Assembly (NCBI RefSeq): GCF_001905125.1
Contig: NZ_LWLE01000006.1
Coordinates: forward strand, 161,540-225,539
Source of the DNA: Streptomyces sp. TSRI0281
GTDB taxonomy: Bacteria; Actinomycetota; Actinomycetes; Streptomycetales; Streptomycetaceae
Direction: 5' to 3'
DNA: 64,000 bases
A program made the position numbers and the translations under genes. A model generated the notes under the pieces. It did no database searches and was not told the DNA's origin. It saw nothing but the letters and a program-made list of their open reading frames with translations. Within the stretch, counting starts at the first letter, position 1, and the number at the start of each line of letters is the position of its first letter. Positions 11,228 to 19,443 of this stretch are shown piece by piece.

Positions 11228-12100
11228 TCAGCGGTGGCGCGGGGGCCGGGTGTCCCTGCGGGCGGGGGTCTCGTGGGTCGCGCGCTGCCGCTGGACGGGC
11301 GTGGTCCGGGGCCGGCCGCCGTCGCGCGCGCCACGGCCGCCCCGCGGGTCGTGCCGGTCGGGCTCCCCCATGACCACCAGCGGGTCGAACATCACGACCA
11401 CCCCGGCCAGCAGCAGGAAACAGGTGGGGCCGATCAGCATCGGGATGATCAGGGTGGCGGAGGTGTCACCGGCCAGGGCGCCCGAGCCGGCGTCGGCATG
11501 CAGATGGACGTCGAGCGCGGCCATGCCGGTGTAGTGCATTCCGCTCACCGCCACCCCCATGACCAGGCTCGCGCCCAGGCTGGCCGCGAAGCCGTGGACG
11601 GAGACGGCGGCCCAGAGCGCGGCCGTCGCGGCCACCACCGCGATCACGACGGAGAGGGACACGGTGACCGTGTCGTACGTGAACTGTCCCCGCAGCCGCA
11701 TTCCGGCCATGCCGAGGTAGTGCATGGAGGCCACACCGAGGCCGGTGATCGTCCCGCCGGTGATCAGCGCCATGCGCGTCGCGCCGCGGTAGCCGACAAT
11801 GAAAATGCCGATGCCGACCATCACGATCGCCACGGCGAGGCTCGCGAAGGTGAGGGCCTTGTCGTAGGCGATCGGTGCCCCTTCGACGGTGAACCCCATC
11901 ATGGCGACGAAATGCATGGTCCAGATACCGGAGCCGATGGAGGTGGCGCCCAGCCCGAGCCAGCCGGCCTTGAAGGAGCGTTCCGTCCGCAGGGACCGGG
12001 TCGTGCAGCGCAGTCCCAGCGCGGCACCGAGGCAGGCCATGACAAAAGCCACGACCGGAGTCACGAGGCCGTAGGTGAATCCGTCCACTGTGCCCTGCAT
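11228..12100 (-). CDS. MHYT domain integral membrane protein
   Basis: 290-residue membrane protein with three MHYT repeats (WTMHFVAMM, ASMHYLGMA, SGMHYTGMA), each on paired transmembrane helices facing the outer side; seven hydrophobic segments in all. MHYT domains are proposed copper-binding sensors of oxygen, CO or NO. No GGDEF, EAL or kinase domain is attached; the C-terminal 45 residues are a basic, disordered cytoplasmic tail rich in Arg, Pro and Thr. Stand-alone MHYT proteins of this kind are common in Streptomyces. The signal output is unknown. The gene stands alone between uvrB and the divergent glpQ-type gene. Confidence 0.88.
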   Translation of the reverse strand: MQGTVDGFTYGLVTPVVAFVMACLGAALGLRCTTRSLRTERSFKAGWLGLGATSIGSGIWTMHFVAMMGFTVEGAPIAYDKALTFASLAVAIVMVGIGIFIVGYRGATRMALITGGTITGLGVASMHYLGMAGMRLRGQFTYDTVTVSLSVVIAVVAATAALWAAVSVHGFAASLGASLVMGVAVSGMHYTGMAALDVHLHADAGSGALAGDTSATLIIPMLIGPTCFLLLAGVVVMFDPLVVMGEPDRHDPRGGRGARDGGRPRTTPVQRQRATHETPARRDTRPPRHR

Positions 12101-12136
12101 GCTGGTACGCCCTTCACGGAAGCCCGGGTTGGGGTG

Positions 12137-12164
12137 ACCCTAAGGGGCGAGGCCCGGCAGACAA
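12137..12164 (-). promoter_or_regulatory. candidate promoter of the MHYT gene
   Basis: The minus strand has TTGTCT (12164-12159), a 16-base spacer and TAGGGT (12142-12137), close to the vegetative consensus. The predicted leader is about 30 nt. Confidence 0.5.
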
Positions 12165-12225
12165 ACATAAGAGCCGCATTTTATCGACACGGAAATCGGC
12201 CCCCTGATCCGGTACCGAAGATTCC

Positions 12226-12247
12226 GTTCACGTGGTGGCCATCGGTG
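12226..12247 (+). promoter_or_regulatory. possible PHO box upstream of the glpQ-type gene
   Basis: GTTCACGTGGT is followed directly by GGCCATCGGTG. The first 11-mer has the GTTCAC core of PhoP direct-repeat units; the second is poor. From memory, Streptomyces glpQ genes are PhoP-regulated, which is the main support. Confidence 0.35.
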
Positions 12248-12314
12248 CCCTGTCCTCCGTTGGTGATCGGCTGCAATTCTCTGCCTGTCCGCATCTCTGA
12301 CGCGAGGAGTACAC

Positions 12315-13190
12315 GTGTCCGTACGCACCGCAACTGCGTCCACCGCTGTCGCCACTCTGCTCGGCGCCGGTGCCCTGCTGCTTCCCGCCTCCCAGACACA
12401 GGCCGCCGACCGGCACGACAGCCCGGTCGTCTTCGCCCACCGGGGTGCCTCGGCCTACGCGCCGGAGAACACCCTGGCCGCCGTCGACGCCGCGGACGAC
12501 CTGGGCATCGACTGGGTGGAGAACGATGTACAGCTCACCAAGGACGGTGAGCTGGTCGTCCTGCACGACACCAACCTCAAGCGGACGACGGACGCCGAGC
12601 AGATCTATCCCGACCGCGCCCCCTGGGCGGTCAAGGACTTCACCGCCGCAGAGATCGCCCGACTGGACGCGGGCAGCTGGTTCGGCACACAGTTCACGGG
12701 CGCCCGGGTGCCGACGCTCAAGCAGTATCTGCACCGGGTCGAGAAGAACCGCCAGAAGCTGCTGCTGGAGATCAAGAGCCCGGAGACGTACCCGGGCATC
12801 GAGAAGGCGACTCTCCGGGTGCTGCGCCACGAGGGCTGGCTCGACCGCGGCCACGTCCGGAACAAGCTGATCATCCAGAGCTTCGGCGGCGACAGCGTGA
12901 AGAAGGTGCACGAGCTCCGCCCCGACATCACCACCGGCTTCCTGGGCACCCCAGCGGTGGCCGATCTGCCGTCGTACGCGGCGTTCACCGACCAGATCAA
13001 CCCCTCGTACTCGACGATCAGCGCGGACTACGTGGCGGCCGTGCACGCGCTGAAGGGCGCGCACGGCAAGCGGCTCCGGGTGAACACCTGGACCGTCAAC
13101 GACGCGGCGAACGCGGCCAAGGTCCAGGGCTTCGGGGTCGACGGCATCATCACCAACTACCCCGACGTCGTGCGCGACGCCACGCGCTGA
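12315..13190 (+). CDS. glpQ2: secreted glycerophosphodiester phosphodiesterase
   Basis: 291 residues. A Sec signal peptide covers residues 1-30 (hydrophobic ATLLGAGALLL, cleavage after TQA). The GDPD TIM-barrel catalytic residues are visible in AHRGASAYAPENT (His42, Arg43, Glu51), in ENDVQLTKDGELVVLHD (acidic metal ligands and second histidine) and in the later LLEIKSP. The enzyme releases glycerol-3-phosphate and an alcohol from deacylated phospholipids or teichoic acid outside the cell, supplying phosphate and carbon. The GTG start has GAGGAG 5 bases upstream. The symbol follows my memory of the syntenic S. coelicolor gene and is less certain than the function. Confidence 0.92.
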   Translation: MSVRTATASTAVATLLGAGALLLPASQTQAADRHDSPVVFAHRGASAYAPENTLAAVDAADDLGIDWVENDVQLTKDGELVVLHDTNLKRTTDAEQIYPDRAPWAVKDFTAAEIARLDAGSWFGTQFTGARVPTLKQYLHRVEKNRQKLLLEIKSPETYPGIEKATLRVLRHEGWLDRGHVRNKLIIQSFGGDSVKKVHELRPDITTGFLGTPAVADLPSYAAFTDQINPSYSTISADYVAAVHALKGAHGKRLRVNTWTVNDAANAAKVQGFGVDGIITNYPDVVRDATR

Positions 13191-13236
13191 CCCGGAACGC
13201 AGGGACGAAGCAGCGCGCCGGGCGGCTGGCGGCTGG

Positions 13237-13283
13237 CTACGGGCTACGGGCTACGGGCTACGGGCTACGGGCTACGGGCTACG
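13237..13283 (+). repeat. 7-bp tandem repeat (CTACGGG x6)
   Basis: Six perfect copies of CTACGGG (13237-13278) plus a partial seventh lie 20 bp upstream of the ogt promoter. The array should vary by slippage between strains. Confidence 0.95.
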
Positions 13284-13302
13284 AAAGGCCGTGAATCCGC
13301 CG

Positions 13303-13325
13303 TTGTCAGTGCCCGGTCGTACGGT
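13303..13325 (+). promoter_or_regulatory. RecA-independent (PafBC-type) damage promoter of ogt
   Basis: TTGTCAGTG (13303-13311), 8 bases, TACGGT (13320-13325): the same hexamers, spacing and last four spacer bases as at uvrB. The -10 ends 7 bases before the ogt ATG, so the transcript should be leaderless. Confidence 0.8.
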
Positions 13326-13332
13326 GGTCGAC

Positions 13333-13878
13333 ATGAACAGCGCCGAGCAGTCCGTGGAGTGGTCCGTCGTGCCCAGCGACATCGGGCCGCTGTTGCTCGC
13401 CGCCACCGGTACCGGGCTGGTGAGCGTGATCTTCCACGCCCGTCCCCCGGTGCGGGAGAAGGCGCTCGGGCAGCTGCGTACGCGGCTGGGCGCGGAGCCG
13501 GTACAGACCCCCGGCTCCGCGCGGCTCGCCGAGCCGATACGCCAGCTCGCGGCGTACTTCGCGGGTGGGCTGAAGGAATTCACGCTCCCCCTGGACTGGT
13601 CGCTGACCTCGGGTTTCCACCGGGAGGTCCTCCGCGAGCTGGCGTCCGGCGTGCCGTACGGGACGGTCGTCGGGTACGGGGACCTGGCGGCGCGGGTCGG
13701 GCAGCCGGGGGCGGCGCAGGCCGTGGGGGCGGCCATGGGGTCCAACCCGCTGCCGGTGGTGGTGCCGTGCCACCGGGTGGTGGAGAGCGACGGCGGACTC
13801 GGCGGCTTCGGCGGCGGGCTGGAGACCAAGCGACAGCTGCTGGCCCTGGAAGGGGTCCTCCCGCAGCCCTTGTTCTAG
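13333..13878 (+). CDS. ogt: methylated-DNA-[protein]-cysteine S-methyltransferase
   Basis: 181-residue suicide enzyme that removes O6-alkyl groups from guanine onto its own cysteine. The active-site motif PCHRVV, the helix-turn-helix stretch before it (VPYGTVVGYGDLAARVGQPG) and the trailing GGFGGGLETKRQLLALEG segment are intact; the N-terminal RNase-H-like domain is present. The ATG at 13333 is chosen over in-frame 13291 because the damage-type promoter occupies 13303-13325, inside the longer version. Coexpression with uvrB through identical promoters fits a shared response to DNA damage. Confidence 0.95.
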   Translation: MNSAEQSVEWSVVPSDIGPLLLAATGTGLVSVIFHARPPVREKALGQLRTRLGAEPVQTPGSARLAEPIRQLAAYFAGGLKEFTLPLDWSLTSGFHREVLRELASGVPYGTVVGYGDLAARVGQPGAAQAVGAAMGSNPLPVVVPCHRVVESDGGLGGFGGGLETKRQLLALEGVLPQPLF

Positions 13879-13887
13879 AAGGGGCAG

Positions 13888-15234
13888 GTGAGGGACCGCA
13901 CCTGGGACAGGGAACGCGCCAGGGACACCACGGCCGCCTTCGCACTCACGTACGAGGAATGGCACACTTCGCCGGTGACGACGACCCTCCCGGTACCACC
14001 GGTCACGGCTGCCGACCTGCCCGTTCTGCGCCGCAGGACCTCTGCCGTGCTCATCGCCAGCCAGATACTCGGCGGCCTCGGTGTGCCCATCGGTATCGCC
14101 CTGGCCCCGGTCCTGGCCACAGAGGTGAGTGGCTCCGAAGCGCTGTCCGGTCTCGCCCCGACCGCCTCGGTGGCCGGTACGGCTCTGCTGTCGCTGCCGC
14201 TGGCCGCGCTGATGACCTCGCGGGGCCGCCGCCCCGGTCTGGTGCTCGCCTATCTGGTCGGTGCGCTCGGCGCGGGCCTGGTGGTGCTCGCGACCATCGT
14301 GGAGAGCTTTCCGCTGCTGCTGCTCGGCATGGCCGGGTTCGGCGCCGGCTCGTCGGCCAATCTCCAGGCCCGGTTCGCCGCCGCGGATCTCGCGGCGCCG
14401 GAACGGCGGGGCCGGGCCATCTCCACCGTCATCTGGGCCACCACGATCGGTTCGGTGCTCGGACCCAACATCGCGGCACCGGCGGGCCGCCTCTTCCGCG
14501 GTACGCCCGTGTCCGAGACGGCGGGGCCGTACCTCATCGCGGCCGCCATCTTCCTGCTCGCGGGCCTGGTGGTCGCGGTCCTGCTGCGCCCCGATCCGCT
14601 GCTCACCGCGCGGGCGCTGGCTCCGGGCGACGGCCGCTCCACCGGGAAGCGTTCGCTGCGTACCGGAATCGCCGCCGTCCGGGCCGCGCCGATGGCCCGG
14701 CTGGCGCTGGTGACCGTGGCCGTGTCGCACACCGCGATGGTTTCGATCATGGTCATGACCCCGGTGGACCTGGGACGGCACGGTGCGGACATCCAGCTGA
14801 TCGGCCTGGTCATCAGCGGCCATATCGCGGGCATGTACGCGTTCTCGCCGGTGATGGGGTGGCTGTCCGACCGGCTCGGCCGGCTCGCCGTCATCGGTCT
14901 GGCGGTCGGCCTGCTCGCCTGCGCCGCGCTGCTGGCGGGCACCGCCGGTGCCCGCCACGGGCAGACCGCCGCCGGGCTGTTCGTGCTCGGTCTCGGCTGG
15001 TCGGCGGGCATGATCGCCGGTTCGGCCCTGCTCACCGACTCCGTGCCGCAGGCGGCCCGCGCCGCCGTGCAGGGCCTGTCGGACCTGACCATGAACACGG
15101 CGGCGGGCATCGGCGGAGCCGCCGCCGGGGTGATCGTCGCCCAATGGGGCTACGGCCCGCTGAACGCGATCGGCGCCTGCCTGCTGCTGCCGATGGCCGC
15201 GCTCGCCCTTCGCCGCGGCCTGCGAGAGGGCTAG
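13888..15234 (+). CDS. major facilitator superfamily transporter
   Basis: 448-residue MFS permease with 12 predicted transmembrane helices. The cytoplasmic loop between helices 2 and 3 is MTSRGRRPGLVLAY (MFS motif A), repeated in the second half as WLSDRLGRLAVIG. The set resembles drug-efflux or sugar-efflux permeases, but the substrate cannot be deduced. The GTG at 13888 has AGAAGGGG 3 bases upstream and starts 10 bases after the ogt stop; an alternative GTG at 13975 would remove 29 residues without touching a helix. Position suggests cotranscription with ogt. Confidence 0.85.
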   Translation: MRDRTWDRERARDTTAAFALTYEEWHTSPVTTTLPVPPVTAADLPVLRRRTSAVLIASQILGGLGVPIGIALAPVLATEVSGSEALSGLAPTASVAGTALLSLPLAALMTSRGRRPGLVLAYLVGALGAGLVVLATIVESFPLLLLGMAGFGAGSSANLQARFAAADLAAPERRGRAISTVIWATTIGSVLGPNIAAPAGRLFRGTPVSETAGPYLIAAAIFLLAGLVVAVLLRPDPLLTARALAPGDGRSTGKRSLRTGIAAVRAAPMARLALVTVAVSHTAMVSIMVMTPVDLGRHGADIQLIGLVISGHIAGMYAFSPVMGWLSDRLGRLAVIGLAVGLLACAALLAGTAGARHGQTAAGLFVLGLGWSAGMIAGSALLTDSVPQAARAAVQGLSDLTMNTAAGIGGAAAGVIVAQWGYGPLNAIGACLLLPMAALALRRGLREG

Positions 15235-15386
15235 GAGAAGGCCAGGGCGCAGAGCCGAGGGCCGGGCGGATTCCGGCGGCCTCAGGGGCACCAGAAGCCC
15301 GGACAACTCCAACGGCCCCCAGCGGCCCGACCGGCTCCGGACAGCCCCAACGGCTCCCGACCGGCTTCAGCAGTCCCAGCGGCCTC

Positions 15387-15413
15387 AGAGACCTGAGAGA
15401 CCTGAGAGACCTC
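15387..15413 (+). repeat. 3 x 9 bp tandem repeat
   Basis: Three copies of AGAGACCTG, the last with one change, run into the stop codon of the cupin gene. The rest of 15235-15386 is degenerate CGGCCCCAGCGG-type simple sequence between convergent genes. Confidence 0.85.
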
Positions 15414-15774
15414 AGAGGCTGATGTGGTACGCCTTGCGCAGCGTCTCGTGCACCGTCCACGTCGTACGGTCGCCCTCCCGCAGCACGCAGGCGTCCCCCG
15501 GCCCGATCTCCAGCGTCGCGCCGCCGTCGACCACGACCGTCGCCCGCCCGCTGACGACCACGAACAGCTCATCGGCCTCGGTGTCGGTGACCACTCCGGG
15601 CGTGATCTGCCAGATCCCGCGCACCTGCTTGCCGTCCCCGGACTCCCACAGCACCTTCCCCGTCACGACGGGGTCCCCGGAGACGATCTGTGCCGGATCC
15701 AGGGGTTCCGGCTCCAGTTCGGCGTCCGGAATGTGCACGGCGAAGGAGGCAGGAGCTTGATCAAGTGTTGTCAT
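15412..15774 (-). CDS. small cupin-domain protein
   Basis: 120-residue single cupin of the Cupin_3/DUF861 type. The core is visible as WQITPGVVTDTEADELFVVV, then VVVDGGATLEIGPGDACVL, and a C-terminal WTVHETLRKAYHI. One conserved glutamate of the metal-binding first motif is present (TEADELF), but the usual HxH pair is absent, as in many DUF861 members, so metal-dependent catalysis is uncertain. It may bind a small polar ligand. It is divergently oriented to psuG-psuK, with about 165 bases of shared control region; no operator is evident. Confidence 0.75.
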   Translation of the reverse strand: MTTLDQAPASFAVHIPDAELEPEPLDPAQIVSGDPVVTGKVLWESGDGKQVRGIWQITPGVVTDTEADELFVVVSGRATVVVDGGATLEIGPGDACVLREGDRTTWTVHETLRKAYHISL

Positions 15775-15939
15775 GGCCGGTCACCTTAGCGAGCGCCCCC
15801 GGCAACCCCGCCACCAGGCCCGACCTGCGGGCACTGCGGACGGGCACCGCGGACCGGCACTGCGGGGGCCGCGGGGGAAGCACCTGGGGAACGTGCCGCT
15901 CCGTGTTTGCGGGCGCCCTGCCCGCGACAGGGATGGGGC

Positions 15940-16914
15940 ATGCCACAGAACACATCGGAGCGGACACCCGAGCACACATCCGGCCCCACGCGGGGCGACA
16001 CCCGGCGCTACGCACCGGTGCTGTCCGACGAAGTGGGCGCGGCCATCGCCGCCCGGCGCCCCGTCGTCGCCCTGGAGTCGACGATCATCGCGCACGGTCT
16101 GCCGCGTCCCCGCAATCTTCGGGTCGCCAGGGAACTGGAGGAGCTCGTCCGCACCGCGGGGGCCGTCCCCGCCACCGTCGCCGTACTGGACGGCCGGGCC
16201 CATGTGGGCCTGGACAAGGCGGGGTTGGAGCGGGTCGCCGGTGACCCGGCGATACGGAAGCTGGGCCACCGGGACCTCGCGCCCGCGTTGGCGACGGGCG
16301 CGAGCGGGGCGACGACGGTGTCCGCGACGGCCTTCCTGGCGGCCCGCGCGGGTCTGCGCGTCTTCGCCACCGGCGGCCTCGGCGGAGTGCACCGGGAATG
16401 GACGCGGAACCAGGACGAGTCGGCGGACCTGCGGCTGCTCGCGCGTACCGGCATCACCGTGGTGTGCGCGGGAGTGAAGTCGATCCTCGACGTCCCGGCC
16501 ACCCTCCAGCGCCTGGAGACCCTGGGAGTCGGAGTGCTCGGCTACGGCACCGGGTATTTCCCCGGCTTCTATCTCAGCAGTTCGGGCGAGCCGGTCGACT
16601 GGACGGTCCGTACGCCCGAGGAGGTGGCGGAGGTGATGCGGGCGCGCGAGGCGCTCGGCGGACCGGAATCCGCGTTGATCGTCGCCAACCCCGTGCCGGA
16701 GAAAGACCAGTTGGATCCCGCGACGCACGACCGGGTGCTGGCCGAGGCGCTGGACGCGTGCCGGGAGCGCGGCATCGTGGGGCAGGCCGTCACGCCGTTC
16801 CTGCTGGACCAGCTGATGCGGCGGACCGAAGGCGCGTCACTGGAGGCCAACTTGGCTACGGTACGCGGAAATGTGCGGCTCGCGGCACGGATCGCAGCGG
16901 CGGCCGTACGGTGA
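15940..16914 (+). CDS. psuG: pseudouridine-5'-phosphate glycosidase
   Basis: 324-residue PsuG, which reversibly cleaves the C-C bond of pseudouridine 5'-phosphate to uracil and ribose 5-phosphate. Diagnostic stretches are VVALESTIIAHGLPRPRN at the N-terminus, GATTVSATAFLAARAGLRV, FATGGLGGVHRE, and the C-terminal KDQLDPATHDRVLAEAL and GNVRLAARIA. The ATG at 15940 is preferred over the in-frame upstream start at 15907, which adds a low-complexity extension. The TGA overlaps the GTG of the following kinase gene, giving translational coupling and a two-gene pseudouridine salvage operon. Confidence 0.95.
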   Translation: MPQNTSERTPEHTSGPTRGDTRRYAPVLSDEVGAAIAARRPVVALESTIIAHGLPRPRNLRVARELEELVRTAGAVPATVAVLDGRAHVGLDKAGLERVAGDPAIRKLGHRDLAPALATGASGATTVSATAFLAARAGLRVFATGGLGGVHREWTRNQDESADLRLLARTGITVVCAGVKSILDVPATLQRLETLGVGVLGYGTGYFPGFYLSSSGEPVDWTVRTPEEVAEVMRAREALGGPESALIVANPVPEKDQLDPATHDRVLAEALDACRERGIVGQAVTPFLLDQLMRRTEGASLEANLATVRGNVRLAARIAAAAVR

Positions 16915-17828
16915 CGGAGGCGGGCGACCGCTCCCCGTCCGGCGGGCTCCTCGTCGTCGGCGAGGTGGTCACGGACATCGTGGCCCGGCATGCGTCGGCG
17001 CTCGTCCACGGCACAGACACGGCGGCCCGGATCAGCACGCTGCCGGGCGGCGCGGGTGCCAACGCGGCCTGCTGGGCGGCCCGTTCGGGCTGCCGGGACG
17101 TCACCCTGCTGGCCCGCGCGGGCGCCGGTTCCGTGACCTGGCACCGGGAGGCCCTGGAACGGGCGGGCGTACGTCCGCTGCTGGCCGTGGACGCCGAGAC
17201 GCCCACCGCGACGGTCATCGCACTGGTGGACCGGGCCGCCGAGCGCACCTTCCTCACCGACAGCGGCGCGGTACTGCGCCTGCGCCCCGACGACTTCTCG
17301 CCCTCGATGCTCGACGGCATCGCCCACCTCCACCTCTCCGGATATCTCCTCTTCGGCGCGACGAGCCGCGCGACGGCCCTGCGCGCGGCCGGGGCGGCCC
17401 GGCAGCGGAACATCCCGGTGAGCGTGGACCCCGCCTCCGCGGGATTTCTGGCCGGACTCGGCGTCGACCGGTTCCTGGAGTTCACCGAGGGGACGGACCT
17501 GTTGCTGCCCAACGCGGACGAGGCCAGGATGCTGACCGGTCTGCCCGAACCCGCCGACGCGGCGGCCAAGTTGAGCCGGCAGTTCTCCCAGGTCGTCGTC
17601 ACCCTCGGCGACCGGGGCGCCCTGCTGGCCGCCGAGGGAGCGGTGACCGGCCACGTCGCCGCCGTGCCGGTCCGCGATCCGGTCGACTCGACGGGGGCGG
17701 GTGACGCGTTCACCGGCGGCTTCCTCGCGGCCCGCCTCGCCGGGGCGGACGACGCGTCGGCAGCGGCGGCGGGCTGCCGGGCGGGAGCCGAAGCGGTCAC
17801 GACGGTCGGCGGCAGACCCCCCGCGTAG
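16911..17828 (+). CDS. psuK: PfkB-family kinase, probable pseudouridine kinase
   Basis: 305-residue ribokinase/PfkB-fold sugar kinase. The N-terminal GEVVTDI, the sugar-binding LPGGAGANAACWAARSG stretch and the C-terminal signature DSTGAGDAFTGGF with the catalytic aspartate are all present. GTG at 16911 overlaps the psuG stop by four bases (GTGA). Coupling to psuG makes pseudouridine the most likely substrate: PsuK makes the 5'-phosphate that PsuG cleaves. PfkB kinases are hard to separate by sequence, so the assignment rests on context. Confidence 0.88.
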   Translation: MTEAGDRSPSGGLLVVGEVVTDIVARHASALVHGTDTAARISTLPGGAGANAACWAARSGCRDVTLLARAGAGSVTWHREALERAGVRPLLAVDAETPTATVIALVDRAAERTFLTDSGAVLRLRPDDFSPSMLDGIAHLHLSGYLLFGATSRATALRAAGAARQRNIPVSVDPASAGFLAGLGVDRFLEFTEGTDLLLPNADEARMLTGLPEPADAAAKLSRQFSQVVVTLGDRGALLAAEGAVTGHVAAVPVRDPVDSTGAGDAFTGGFLAARLAGADDASAAAAGCRAGAEAVTTVGGRPPA

Positions 17829-17874
17829 CCCTGGCGCGGGCACGCCCCTCCGCTCGGTCCTCAGCCCTCGGTCC

Positions 17875-19314
17875 TCAGCCCTCGGCCGTCGGCCCCGACC
17901 AGGCAGGATGCCGTGGGTCATCGGCCCGTACGACCACATCGGCACGGTCGGTGGGCGCCACCTCGTCCTCGTAACGGGCGAAGGCGGGCAGCGTCCACCG
18001 GTCGGCGTCCCCGGTGCGCCGCAGCAGAGCCCCCGGTGAGAGCCGCAGATGGACACTCAGGTCGAACGGGAACCAGCGCCCCAGCAGCAGCGGCCCGTGC
18101 ACGAGCACCACCCCGCCCTCCGGCAGCGTCCGGTACGGGCTCCTGGTGGCCCGGTCCGTCACCGGGTCCCACAGGTCCGGCAGCACCCTTCCGCTGCCGC
18201 CCGCCTCCAGCGGGCCGAACACCTCGCGCCACAGCGCGCCCGTGTCGAACCAGCCGTCGGCGTACGAGTCGGGGTCCTCCTTGCCGTACTCGTACCGAAG
18301 GCTCGCCGGACGCAGGAACCCCTCGGTCGCGACGGTGAGCACCGCACGGCCGCGCACCCGCAGCCGCTGAGCGACACGGTCGGCCAGTTCGCCGGTACGG
18401 GCCGCCGGGGCGCCGTCGATACCGGCCTTGAGCCAGGCGCCACCGTCCGCGGGTGTCAGGCCGTCGATGTGCGCGGACAGGGCGTCGGCCAGCCCGTCCC
18501 AGGTGATCGCTTCGAGTCGCACAGGCCCATCATCCCCCGCCGGGCCGCTCCCCCGCCGGGCCGCTCCCCCGCCGGGCCGCTCCGCCGCCGGGGGCGGACG
18601 ACGTCCGAGGTGCCGCTCCACGAGGCGGACCACCCGGTCGGCCCGCGGACCGAGGCCGGGTTCGCGGGCGGCGGCGGTCCGGGCGAGGCGGGTGATGTCG
18701 GCGGGCCAGTCGCCGGTGACGGTGTCCGGTGCGTCGATGCGCCGGAAGCCGCGCTCCAACAGGCCCAGGGCGGTCTGCGGCTGCTCGCGCACCACCGCTT
18801 TCACCGCGGCGACGGCGTTGGCGAGCGCGCTGGCGGGTCTGGACCAGGCCTCGCCGCGCGCACCGGGGCAGTCGTCGGGCAGGCCGTAGGTCAGGCATGC
18901 GTCGGGCAGGCCGACGGCCGACGCGGCGCCGATCTCCAGATCGAGGCGCCAGAAGAGCGGATGGTCCAGGAAGGACGCGAAGAGCAGGCGTCGCCTCGGG
19001 GAATGCCGGAGGTCGGGGTCGGTGCGCAGTGATTCGAGGGGCTGGAGCGCACGGAGAACGTCCGGTGCGGCCTCGACACAGGCCGCGAAGCGGTCGTCGG
19101 GCACGGTCCAGTTGATGTCGATATCGCTGTAGACATCCGCCGTCCCCCGGGCCGGCGACCCTCTCAGTTCGGCACGGGAGCCGGGGCTGTGGGCGCGCAG
19201 CGCACGCAACAGGTCCTGGGCGAACGCGGCACGGCACGCCGGATCGAGGGACGCGTCGCCGCAGTCCGGAGCGTCACCGTGCGGTACGTGGCCGCAGTGC
19301 GCGTCGTCGTCCAT
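17875..19314 (-). CDS. nucleotidyltransferase domain fused to uridine-kinase-like domain
   Basis: 479 residues in one reading frame but with two recognisable parts. Residues about 35-240 resemble a minimal nucleotidyltransferase (RGSPARGTADVYSDIDINW, with the Ser-Asp-x-Asp metal pair). After a Gly/Arg linker (about 250-265), the C-terminal 215 residues match the streptomycete uridine-kinase-like family (ITWDGLADALS at its start, then FLRPASLRYEYG, DTGALWREV, GPLLLG). Its P-loop is degenerate (GIDGAPAARTGELA lacks the GKT/S). The linker is encoded by a 16-bp tandem repeat whose copy number changes the frame. An internal GTG at 18522 could start the kinase-like part as a separate protein. Catalytic status is uncertain. 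Confidence 0.65.
   Translation of the reverse strand: MDDDAHCGHVPHGDAPDCGDASLDPACRAAFAQDLLRALRAHSPGSRAELRGSPARGTADVYSDIDINWTVPDDRFAACVEAAPDVLRALQPLESLRTDPDLRHSPRRRLLFASFLDHPLFWRLDLEIGAASAVGLPDACLTYGLPDDCPGARGEAWSRPASALANAVAAVKAVVREQPQTALGLLERGFRRIDAPDTVTGDWPADITRLARTAAAREPGLGPRADRVVRLVERHLGRRPPPAAERPGGGAARRGSGPAGDDGPVRLEAITWDGLADALSAHIDGLTPADGGAWLKAGIDGAPAARTGELADRVAQRLRVRGRAVLTVATEGFLRPASLRYEYGKEDPDSYADGWFDTGALWREVFGPLEAGGSGRVLPDLWDPVTDRATRSPYRTLPEGGVVLVHGPLLLGRWFPFDLSVHLRLSPGALLRRTGDADRWTLPAFARYEDEVAPTDRADVVVRADDPRHPAWSGPTAEG
18539..18586 (+). repeat. 3 x 16 bp tandem repeat at a domain junction
   Basis: Copies at 18539, 18555 and 18571 of GCCGGGCCGCTCCCCC (the third with one change) lie inside the fused gene. 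Sixteen is not a multiple of three, so gain or loss of one copy would shift the frame between the two domains. Confidence 0.9.
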
Positions 19315-19395
19315 GAACGGCCGCTCCCCTCCGCCCCGGTCCGTGGCACGGGACCGGGCGCGGCCACGCTACCCCTGGCTCCCGCACCGCAACCG

Positions 19396-19435
19396 CCACG
19401 ACCCGCTTCACCTCACCACGACCCGCCTCACCTCG
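19396..19435 (+). repeat. 2 x 20 bp direct repeat
   Basis: Two adjacent copies of CCACGACCCGCxTCACCTCx lie in the 129-base gap between the HxlR-type gene and the fused gene. Nothing else is visible there. Confidence 0.75.
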
Positions 19436-19443
19436 CCACGGCG

